DNA from: Pararge aegeria
Lineage: Eukaryota > Arthropoda > Insecta > Lepidoptera > Nymphalidae
Length of the DNA: 64,000 nucleotides
Assembly: GCF_905163445.1 (NCBI RefSeq)
Contig: NW_024396998.1
Coordinates: 92,242 to 156,241 of the forward strand
Direction: 5' to 3'
Positions 1-9,112 of the stretch are shown here, piece after piece. A model generated the notes under the pieces. That model was not told the origin of the DNA. It worked only from the letters and a program-made list of their open reading frames with translations, and did no database searches. The position numbers and the translations under genes were made by a program. Within the stretch, counting starts at the first letter, position 1, and each line of letters starts with the position of its first letter.

Positions 1-172
1 CACAGTGGCGTTATGTCTCTATAAAAGTGGTGGTCTTTTATTATGTTATTTATTAATGGTATTATTTTAATATCATATCAATATTGTACCCCGCACAGGG
101 GGGAGGTACGGGTAGGTAGTGACGAAAAATAACGATACGGGACTCTTACGAGGTCTCGTAATCGGAATGAGT
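1..172 (+). repeat. Satellite segment A: AT-rich leader plus 18S-derived piece (first unit)
   Basis: This is the representative copy in the unit at position 1. Positions 1-88 are AT-rich leader. From about 89 the sequence matches the small-subunit rRNA gene: CCCGCAC(AG)GGGG, AGGTAGTGACGAAAAATAA, GATACGGGACTC and TCGGAATGAGT are the order and wording expected in arthropod 18S. A small insertion duplicates GGTA(CGGGTAGGTA) before GTGACG. The piece ends at AATGAGT and is followed by an upstream part of 18S, so the order is scrambled. Confidence 0.85.
20..27 (+). promoter_or_regulatory. TATA-like motif in the satellite leader (representative)
   Basis: TATAAAAG is a good match to the metazoan TATA box and occurs in every leader (20-27 here; twice per L unit). 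The units at 10550, 13437 and 14874 have TATAAAAT in their second leader. Activity is not shown by sequence. Confidence 0.3.
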
Positions 173-369
173 TTCTGCGACTACCATTGTTTGTCGCGGG
201 TAACGGGGAATCAGGGTTCGATTCCGGTGAGGGAGCCTGAGAAACTGCTACCACATCCAAGGAAGGCAGCAGGCGCGCAAATTACCCACTCCCTGCACGG
301 GGGGGGAGGTACGGGTAGGTAGGGACGAAAAATAACGATACGGGACTCTTACGAGGTCTCGTCATCGAA
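173..369 (+). repeat. Satellite segment B: 18S rRNA-derived tract (first unit)
   Basis: Starts TTCTGCGACTACCAT and runs through GGGTAACGGGGAATCAGGG, TTCGATTCCGG, GAGGGAGCCTGAGAAAC, CTACCACATCCAAGGAAGG, CAGCAGGCGCGCAAATTACC and CACTCCC, then repeats the AGGTAGTGACG part (AGGTAGGGACG in this copy) to about 369. These are strongly conserved eukaryotic 18S sequences in the correct order and on the + strand. It is not a complete gene: it covers only a few hundred bases of the 5' domain, with substitutions at normally invariant sites (for example AAACTGC for AAACGGC). The same tract recurs in every unit. Confidence 0.9.
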
Positions 370-614
370 TAATCAATACACGAACTGCCCACACACTTGT
401 AAATATAGACGCGCAAGATCGTTACACGAACCGCTTACCATTATAGTAAACTACTATGCAAACACACATAACATATACGCAATAAGGGAACTTTAAATTG
501 GAGATTTTACCCTACCACACCCGTCTGTCTCATTCTGAAAACTATTCAAAATAATTGCTATTTTTCATTCTCATTCAAATATAAATAATAGTAAATAATA
601 TATAATTTTTGACT
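370..614. repeat. Satellite segment C: AT-rich spacer, no recognised origin (representative)
   Basis: About 245 bp from AATAATCAATACACG to AATTTTTGACT. I see no open frame of note, RNA gene or similarity I recognise. It carries two of the indels found in the array (near 33350 and 56490) and the diagnostic GATCGTTACACG/GATCGTGACACG variant. Confidence 0.7.
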
Positions 615-666
615 GAACTGAACCCAAGTGCCCGGCCTGTGGCCGGGCACCCCTCGTATTCATGTT

Positions 667-685
667 CTAACCTAACCTAACCTAA
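667..685 (-). repeat. Interstitial telomeric repeat, left foldback arm (representative)
   Basis: CTAACCTAACCTAACCTAA, i.e. about three TTAGG repeats on the minus strand. Present in nearly all units at the same place; the copy near 3549 is degraded to TATCCTAACC. Confidence 0.9.
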
Positions 686-880
686 ATCTAGTTTTGACAC
701 CTTTAGACTTTAGATTCAAGATTTAATGTGAATATATGCATTAATAAAAACTCATTACTATTTTAATACTAGTTATGCTGCTGTTGATGCACTGATGAAA
801 GCCAGATAGCTAGATCAGTGTTTAGTTAGTCGTAGTTGCCGGTGGGCTGAGGTCTAAAGGAATCCAAACTAGTTTTAAAA

Positions 881-901
881 GGTTTGGATAGGTTAGGTTA
901 G
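881..901 (+). repeat. Interstitial telomeric repeat, right foldback arm (representative)
   Basis: GGTTTGGATAGGTTAGGTTAG: degenerate then exact TTAGG repeats on the + strand, the same orientation as the true telomere. Copy number varies. It is two GGTTA in the units at 1, 2881, 4053, 9113 and 13437, and three in the others checked. The last unit joins the telomere at this point. Confidence 0.9.
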
Positions 902-956
902 AACATGAATAAGACGGGTGCCCGGCCGCAGGCCGGTCACTTAGGTTCAGTTCCGT

Positions 957-1063
957 TTAAAAAAAAAAAAACAAAAAACAAAACGTACCAATACAAAGTA
1001 CTCTTATTCATATTAGAAGATATTGTAAAATAACAATTAATTTAATTTTTTTTTTTTTTTTTT
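957..1063. repeat. A-tract and T-tract pair (representative)
   Basis: A run of about 13 A, interrupted as AAAACAAAAAACAAAACG, is followed about 70 bp later by a run of about 18 T. The lengths change by a few bases from unit to unit, the expected behaviour of homopolymers. They could be remnants of retroposon tails in opposite orientation, but nothing else supports that. Confidence 0.75.
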
Positions 1064-1171
1064 CACTTACACATTAGGCCCGTCGCGCCGCGCCACTACT
1101 ATATGGGGCGAAGGTGCGAAGTCGACGGCGACGACAAAGTACCGAGTCTAAGGAGACTGATGGCGGCGCCA
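1064..1171. repeat. Satellite segment D: GC-rich tail of the unit (representative)
   Basis: CACTTACACATTAGGCCC, then GTCGCGCCGCGCC, GAAGTCGACGGCGACGAC and GGAGACTGATGGCGGCGCC. It is much richer in GC and CpG than the neighbouring spacer. Origin not recognised. The last base before CACAG is A in L units and G in most S units after 32838. Confidence 0.75.
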
Positions 1172-4140
1172 CACAGTGGCGTTATGTCTCTATAAAAGTG
1201 GTGGTCTTTTATTATGTTATTTATTAATGGTATTATTTTAATATCATATCAATATTGTACCCCGCACAGGGGGGAGGTACGGGTAGGTAGTGACGAAAAA
1301 TAACGATACGGGACTCTTACGAGGTCTCGCAATCGGAATGAGTACACTTTAAATATTTTAACGAGGTAAAATTTAAGGGCATTGAGGGTCTGGTGCCAGT
1401 GGTGGTTGATTAGATCCACACACTATACTTTTTATAATTATGTGGCGTTATGTCTCTATAAAAGTGGTGGTCTTTTATTATGTTATTTATTAATGGTATT
1501 TTTTTAATATCATATCAATATTGTACCCCGCACGGGGGGAGGTACGGGTAGGTAGTGACGAAAAATAACGATACGGGACTCTTACGAGGTCTCGCTATCG
1601 GAATGAGTACACTTTAAATATTTTAACGAGGTAAAATTTAAGGGCATTGAGGGTCTGGTGCCAGTGGTGGTTGATTAGATCCACACACTATACTTTTTAT
1701 AATTATGTGGCGTTATGTCTCTATAAAAGTGGTGGTCTTTTATTATGTTATTTATTAATGGTATTTTTTTAATATCATATCAATATTGTACCCCGCACGG
1801 GGGGAGGTAGGGGGGTAGGTAGTGACGAAAAATAACGATACGGGACTCTTACGAGGTCTCGTAATCGGAATGAGTTTCTGCGACTACCATTGTTTGTCGC
1901 GGGTAACGGGGAATCAGGGTTCGATTCCGGTGAGGGAGCCTGAGAAACTGCTACCACATCCAAGGAAGGCAGCAGGCGCGCAAATTACCCACTCCCTGCA
2001 CGGGGGGGGAGGTACGCGTAGGTAGTGACGAAAAATAACGATACGGGACTCTTACGAGGTCTCGTCATCGAATAATCAATACACGAACTGCCCACACACT
2101 TGTAAATATAGACGCGCAAGATCGTTACACGAACCGCTTACCATTATAGTAAACTACTATGCAAACACACATAACATATACGCAATAAGGGAACTTTAAA
2201 TTGGAGATTTTACCCTACCACACCCGTCTGTCTCATTCTGAAAACTATTCAAAATAATTGCTATTTTTCATTCTCATTCAAATATAAATAATAGTAAATA
2301 ATATATAATTTTTGACTGAACTGAACCCAAGTGCCCGGCCTGTGGCCGGGCACCCCTCGTATTCATGTTCTAACCTAACCTAACCTAAATCTAGTTTTGA
2401 CACCTTTAGACTTTAGATTCAAGATTTAATGTGAATATATGCATTAATAAAAACTCATTACTATTTTAATACTAGTTATGCTGCTGTTGATGCACTGATG
2501 AAAGCCAGATAGCTAGATCAGTGTTTAGTTAGTCGTAGTTGCCGGTGGGCTGAGGTCTAAAGGAATCCAAACTAGTTTTAAAAGGTTTGGATAGGTTAGG
2601 TTAGGTTAGAACATGAATAAGACGGGTGCCCGGCCGCAGGCCGGTCACTTAGGTTCAGTTCCGTTTAAAAAAAAAAAAAACAAAAAACAAAACGTACCAA
2701 TACAAAGTACTCTTATTCATATTAGAAGATATTGTAAAATAACAATTAATTTAATTTTTTTTTTTTTTTTTTCACTTACACATTAGGCCCGTCGCGCCGC
2801 GCCACTACTATATGGGGCGAAGGTGCGAAGTCGACGGCGACGACAAAGTACCGAGTCTAAGGAGACTGATGGCGGCGCCACACAGTGGCGTTATGTCTCT
2901 ATAAAAGTGGTGGTCTTTTATTATGTTATTTATTAATGGTATTTTTTTAATATCATATCAATATTGTACCCCGCACGGGGGGAGGTAGGGGGGTAGGTAG
3001 TGACGAAAAATAACGATACGGGACTCTTACGAGGTCTCGTAATCGGAATGAGTTTCTGCGACTACCATTGTTTGTCGCGGGTAACGGGGAATCAGGGTTC
3101 GATTCCGGTGAGGGAGCCTGAGAAACTGCTACCACATCCAAGGAAGGCAGCAGGCGCGCAAATTACCCACTCCCTGCACGGGGGGGGAGGTACGGGTAGG
3201 TAGTGACGAAAAATAACGATACGGGACTCTTACGAGGTCTCGTCATCGAATAATCAATACACGAACTGCCCACACACTTGTAAATATAGACGCGCAAGAT
3301 CGTTACACGAACCGCTTACCATTATAGTAAACTACTATGCAAACACACATAACATATACGCAATAAGGGAACTTTAAATTGGAGATTTTACCCTACCACA
3401 CCCGTCTGTCTCATTCTGAAAACTATTCAAAATAATTGCTATTTTTCATTCTCATTCAAATATAAATAATAGTAAATAATATATAATTTTTGACTGAACT
3501 GAACCCAAGTGCCCGGCCTGTGGCCGGGCACCCCTCGTATTCATGTTCTATCCTAACCTAACCTAAATCTATTTTTGACACCTTTAGACTTTAGATTCAA
3601 GATTTAATGTGAATATATGCATTAATAAAAACTCATTACTATTTTAATACTAGTTATGCTGCTGTTGATGCACTGATGAAAGCCAGATAGCTAGATCAGT
3701 GTTTAGTTAGTCGTAGTTGCCGGTGGGCTGAGGTCTAAAGGAATCCAAACTAGTTTTAAAAGGTTTGGATAGGTTAGGTTAGAACATGAATAAGACGGGT
3801 GCCCGGCCGCAGGCCGGTCACTTAGGTTCAGTTCCGTTTAAAAAAAAAAAACAAAAAACAAAACGTACCAATACAAAGTACTCTTATTCATATTAGAAGA
3901 TATTGTAAAATAACAATTAATTTAATTTTTTTTTTTTTTTTTTTCACTTACACATTAGGCCCGTCGCGCCGCGCCACTACTATATGGGGCGAAGGTGCGA
4001 AGTCGACGGCGACGACAAAGTACCGAGTCTAAGGAGACTGATGGCGGCACAACACAGTGGCGTTATGTCTCTATAAAAGTGGTGGTCTTTTATTATGTTA
4101 TTTATTAATGGTATTATTTTAATATCATATCAATATTGTA

Positions 4141-4280
4141 CCCCGCACAGGGGGGAGGTACGGGTAGGTAGTGACGAAAAATAACGATACGGGACTCTTA
4201 CGAGGTCTCGCAATCGGAATGAGTACACTTTAAATATTTTAACGAGGTAAAATTTAAGGGCATTGAGGGTCTGGTGCCAG
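4141..4280 (+). repeat. 18S rRNA-derived piece in L units, downstream version
   Basis: In L and XL units the 18S-like run does not stop at AATGAGT but continues ACACTTTAAAT, TTTAACGAGG, AAGGGCA and TCTGGTGCCAG. This matches the next part of arthropod 18S (ACACTTTAAATCCTTTAACG, then TCTGGTGCCAG). It ends just before the universally conserved GCAGCCGCGGTAA of the 530 loop. The middle (TATTTTAACGAGGTAAAATT) is diverged towards A and T. Positions are for the unit at 4053; every L unit has an equivalent. Confidence 0.87.
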
Positions 4281-4491
4281 TGGTGGTTGATTAGATCCAC
4301 ACACTATACTTTTTATAATTATGTGGCGTTATGTCTCTATAAAAGTGGTGGTCTTTTATTATGTTATTTATTAATGGTATTTTTTTAATATCATATCAAT
4401 ATTGTACCCCGCACGGGGGGAGGTAGGGGGGTAGGTAGTGACGAAAAATAACGATACGGGACTCTTACGAGGTCTCGTAATCGGAATGAGT
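4225..4491. repeat. 267-bp module that distinguishes L from S units (representative)
   Basis: The module begins ACACTTTAAA and ends AATGAGT. It holds the downstream 18S piece, a spacer ending TATACTTTTTATAATTATG, a second AT-rich leader (marker ATTTTTTTAA, where the first leader has ATTATTTTAA) and a second AGGTAGTGACG piece. Zero copies give S, one gives L and two give XL. In XL units the first of the two copies has GGTACGGGTAGG and the last GGTAGGGGGGTAGG. Confidence 0.92.
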
Positions 4492-7371
4492 TTCTGCGAC
4501 TACCATTGTTTGTCGCGGGTAACGGGGAATCAGGGTTCGATTCCGGTGAGGGAGCCTGAGAAACTGCTACCACATCCAAGGAAGGCAGCAGGCGCGCAAA
4601 TTACCCACTCCCTGCACGGGGGGGGAGGTACGGGTAGGTAGTGACGAAAAATAACGATACGGGACTCTTACGAGGTCTCGTCATCGAATAATCAATACAC
4701 GAACTGCCCACACACTTGTAAATATAGACGCGCAAGATCGTTACACGAACCGCTTACCATTATAGTAAACTACTATGCAAACACACATAACATATACGCA
4801 ATAAGGGAACTTTAAATTGGAGATTTTACCCTACCACACCCGTCTGTCTCATTCTGAAAACTATTCAAAATAATTGCTATTTTTCATTCTCATTCAAATA
4901 TAAATAATAGTAAATAATATATAATTTTTGACTGAACTGAACCCAAGTGCCCGGCCTGTGGCCGGGCACCCCTCGTATTCATGTTCTAACCTAACCTAAC
5001 CTAAATCTAGTTTTGACACCTTTAGACTTTAGATTCAAGATTTAATGTGAATATATGCATTAATAAAAACTCATTACTATTTTAATACTAGTTATGCTGC
5101 TGTTGATGCACTGATGAAAGCCAGATAGCTAGATCAGTGTTTAGTTAGTCGTAGTTGCCGGTGGGCTGAGGTCTAAAGGAATCCAAACTAGTTTTAAAAG
5201 GTTTGGATAGGTTAGGTTAGAACATGAATAAGACGGGTGCCCGGCCGCAGGCCGGTCACTTAGGTTCAGTTCCGTTTAAAAAAAAAAAAAACAAAAAACA
5301 AAACGTACCAATACAAAGTACTCTTATTCATATTAGAAGATATTGTAAAATAACAATTAATTTAATTTTTTTTTTTTTTTTTTCACTTACACATTAGGCC
5401 CGTCGCGCCGCGCCACTACTATATGGGGCGAAGGTGCGAAGTCGACGGCGACGACAAAGTACCGAGTCTAAGGAGACTGATGGCGGCGCCACACAGTGGC
5501 GTTATGTCTCTATAAAAGTGGTGGTCTTTTATTATGTTATTTATTAATGGTATTATTTTAATATCATATCAATATTGTACCCCGCACAGGGGGGAGGTAC
5601 GGGTAGGTAGTGACGAAAAATAACGATACGGGACTCTTACGAGGTCTCGCAATCGGAATGAGTACACTTTAAATATTTTAACGAGGTAAAATTTAAGGGC
5701 ATTGAGGGTCTGGTGCCAGTGGTGGTTGATTAGATCCACACACTATACTTTTTATAATTATGTGGCGTTATGTCTCTATAAAAGTGGTGGTCTTTTATTA
5801 TGTTATTTATTAATGGTATTTTTTTAATATCATATCAATATTGTACCCCGCACGGGGGGAGGTACGGGTAGGTAGTGACGAAAAATAACGATACGGGACT
5901 CTTACGAGGTCTCGCTATCGGAATGAGTACACTTTAAATATTTTAACGAGGTAAAATTTAAGGGCATTGAGGGTCTGGTGCCAGTGGGGGTTGATTAGAT
6001 CCACACACTATACTTTTTATAATTATGTGGCGTTATGTCTCTATAAAAGTGGTGGTCTTTTATTATGTTATTTATTAATGGTATTTTTTTAATATCATAT
6101 CAATATTGTACCCCGCACGGGGGGAGGTAGGGGGGTAGGTAGTGACGAAAAATAACGATACGGGACTCTTACGAGGTCTCGTAATCGGAATGAGTTTCTG
6201 CGACTACCATTGTTTGTCGCGGGTAACGGGGAATCAGGGTTCGATTCCGGTGAGGGAGCCTGAGAAACTGCTACCACATCCAAGGAAGGCAGCAGGCGCG
6301 CAAATTACCCACTCCCTGCACGGGGGGGGAGGTACGCGTAGGTAGTGACGAAAAATAACGATACGGGACTCTTACGAGGTCTCGTCATCGAATAATCAAT
6401 ACACGAACTGCCCACACACTTGTAAATATAGACGCGCAAGATCGTTACACGAACCGCTTACCATTATAGTAAACTACTATGCAAACACACATAACATATA
6501 CGCAATAAGGGAACTTTAAATTGGAGATTTTACCCTACCACACCCGTCTGTCTCATTCTGAAAACTATTCAAAATAATTGCTATTTTTCATTCTCATTCA
6601 AATATAAATAATAGTAAATAATATATAATTTTTGACTGAACTGAACCCAAGTGCCCGGCCTGTGGCCGGGCACCCCTCGTATTCATGTTCTAACCTAACC
6701 TAACCTAAATCTAGTTTTGACACCTTTAGACTTTAGATTCAAGATTTAATGTGAATATATGCATTAATAAAAACTCATTACTATTTTAATACTAGTTATG
6801 CTGCTGTTGATGCACTGATGAAAGCCAGATAGCTAGATCAGTGTTTAGTTAGTCGTAGTTGCCGGTGGGCTGAGGTCTAAAGGAATCCAAACTAGTTTTA
6901 AAAGGTTTGGATAGGTTAGGTTAGGTTAGAACATGAATAAGACGGGTGCCCGGCCGCAGGCCGGTCACTTAGGTTCAGTTCCGTTTAAAAAAAAAAAAAA
7001 CAAAAAACAAAACGTACCAATACAAAGTACTCTTATTCATATTAGAAGATATTGTAAAATAACAATTAATTTAATTTTTTTTTTTTTTTTTTCACTTACA
7101 CATTAGGCCCGTCGCGCCGCGCCACTACTATATGGGGCGAAGGTGCGAAGTCGACGGCGACGACAAAGTACCGAGTCTAAGGAGACTGATGGCGGCGCCA
7201 CACAGTGGCGTTATGTCTCTATAAAAGTGGTGGTCTTTTATTATGTTATTTATTAATGGTATTATTTTAATATCATATCAATATTGTACCCCGCACAGGG
7301 GGGAGGTACGGGTAGGTAGTGACGAAAAATAACGATACGGGACTCTTACGAGGTCTCGTAATCGGAATGAG

Positions 7372-7631
7372 TTTCTGCGACTACCATTGTTTGTCGCGGG
7401 TAACGGGGAATCAGGGTTCGATTCCGGTGAGGGAGCCTGAGAAACTGCTACCACATCCAAGGAAGGCAGCAGGCGCGCAAATTACCCACTCCCTGCACGG
7501 GGGGGGAGGTACGGGTAGGTAGTGACGAAAAATAACGATACGGGACTCTTGCGAGGTCTCGCAATCGGAATGAGTACACTTTAAATATTTTAACGAGGTA
7601 AAATTTAAGGGCATTGAGGGTCTGGTGCCAG
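7372..7631 (+). repeat. Longest collinear 18S rRNA-like stretch (composite unit)
   Basis: In the unit at 7201 segment B runs directly into the downstream piece, so TTCTGCGACTACC through TCTGGTGCCAG is in normal 18S order for about 260 bp. The only clear structural flaw is the small GGTACGGGTAGGTA duplication. It carries a CTTGCGAGG variant also present in the first leader of units 20113, 25885 and 29951. It may therefore be a reconstitution by recombination between segments B and A rather than the ancestral copy. Confidence 0.85.
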
Positions 7632-9112
7632 TGGTGGTTGATTAGATCCACACACTATACTTTTTATAATTATGTGGCGTTATGTCTCTATAAAAGTGGT
7701 GGTCTTTTATTATGTTATTTATTAATGGTATTTTTTTAATATCATATCAATATTGTACCCCGCACGGGGGGAGGTACGGGTAGGTAGTGACGAAAAATAA
7801 CGATACGGGACTCTTACGAGGTCTCGCAATCGGAATGAGTACACTTTAAATATTTTAACGAGGTAAAATTTAAGGGCATTGAGGGTCTGGTGCCAGTGGT
7901 GGTTGATTAGATCCACACACTATACTTTTTATAATTATGTGGCGTTATGTCTCTATAAAAGTGGTGGTCTTTTATTATGTTATTTATTAATGGTATTTTT
8001 TTAATATCATATCAATATTGTACCCCGCACGGGGGGAGGTAGGGGGGTAGGTAGTGACGAAAAATAACGATACGGGACTCTTACGAGGTCTCGTAATCGG
8101 AATGAGTTTCTGCGACTACCATTGTTTGTCGCGGGTAACGGGGAATCAGGGTTCGATTCCGGTGAGGGAGCCTGAGAAACTGCTACCACATCCAAGGAAG
8201 GCAGCAGGCGCGCAAATTACCCACTCCCTGCACGGGGGGGGAGGTACGGGTAGGTAGTGACGAAAAATAACGATACGGGACTCTTACGAGGTCTCGTCAT
8301 CGAATAATCAATACACGAACTGCCCACACACTTGTAAATATAGACGCGCAAGATCGTTACACGAACCGCTTACCATTATAGTAAACTACTATGCAAACAC
8401 ACATAACATATACGCAATAAGGGAACTTTAAATTGGAGATTATACCCTACCACACCCGTCTGTCTCATTCTGAAAACTATTCAAAATAATTGCTATTTTT
8501 CATTCTCATTCAAATATAAATAATAGTAAATAATATATAATTTTTGACTGAACTGAACCCAAGTGCCCGGCCTGTGGCCGGGCACCCCTCGTATTCATGT
8601 TCTAACCTAACCTAACCTAAATCTAGTTTTGACACCTTTAGACTTTAGATTCAAGATTTAATGTGAATATATGCATTAATAAAAACTCATTACTATTTTA
8701 ATACTAGTTATGCTGCTGTTGATGCACTGATGAAAGCCAGATAGCTAGATCAGTGTTTAGTTAGTCGTAGTTGCCGGTGGGCTGAGGTCTAAAGGAATCC
8801 AAACTAGTTTTAAAAGGTTTGGATAGGTTAGGTTAGGTTAGAACATGAATAAGACGGGTGCCCGGCCGCAGGCCGGTCACTTAGGTTCAGTTCCGTTTAA
8901 AAAAAAAAAAAAACAAAAAACAAAACGTACCAATACAAAGTACTCTTATTCATATTAGAAGATATTGTAAAATAACAATTAATTTAATTTTTTTTTTTTT
9001 TTTTCACTTACACATTAGGCCCGTCGCGCCGCGCCACTACTATATGGGGCGAAGGTGCGAAGTCGACGGCGACGACAAAGTACCGAGTCTAAGGAGACTG
9101 ATGGCGGCGCCA

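Larger units (their letters stand above)
615..953. repeat. Foldback element with about 70-bp inverted arms (representative)
   Basis: The left arm 615-685 (GAACTGAACCCAAGTGCCCG to CCTAACCTAA) is matched by the reverse complement of the right arm, about 884-953. Over about 60 bp I count five or six mismatches. Each arm contains its own GGCCGGGCAC-type palindrome and short telomeric repeats at the inner end: CCTAA x3 on the left, GGTTA x2 or x3 on the right. About 200 bp of AT-rich sequence separates the arms. The layout resembles a MITE or foldback transposon; no target duplication is evident. Confidence 0.8.
1..9112. repeat. Subtelomeric satellite, block 1 (six heterogeneous units)
   Basis: Head-to-tail units start at 1 (S), 1172 (XL), 2881 (S), 4053 (L), 5492 (XL) and 7201 (composite, 1912 bp). 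Each begins at a CACAGTGGCGTTATG motif following a GGCGGCGCC-type motif (varied to GGCGGCACA before 4053). The XL units at 1172 and 5492 share a private GGTACGCGTAGG variant near 2012 and 6332, and lie 4320 bp apart, so XL-S-L forms a trimer that was duplicated. The unit at 7201 contains two copies of the 18S tract separated by two 267-bp modules. This is the most size-variable part of the array and the farthest from the telomere. Unit boundaries are read by eye from the repeated motifs. Confidence 0.95.

Noticed and set aside
216..231. GGTTCGATTCC resembles a tRNA T-arm
   Set aside because: It is the normal wording of this part of 18S rRNA, and no acceptor, D or anticodon arms surround it.
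119..322. Recurrent 67-residue (+) and 60-62-residue (-) open frames in every unit
   Set aside because: They lie across 18S rRNA-derived and leader sequence, overlap on both strands, and repeat only because the satellite repeats. Their length changes with G-run length. Not protein genes.
173..369. A functional 18S rRNA gene
   Set aside because: Only a few hundred bases are present, out of order and mutated at invariant positions; no 5.8S or 28S follows.
789..821. Hammerhead-ribozyme-like CTGATGA in the foldback spacer
   Set aside because: The second conserved GAAA and the three-stem layout are missing. The sequence forms only a simple hairpin, CACTGAT with ATCAGTG.
957..1063. A and T tracts as tails of inserted SINEs
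   Set aside because: There are no Pol III boxes, target duplications or recognisable SINE body beside them.
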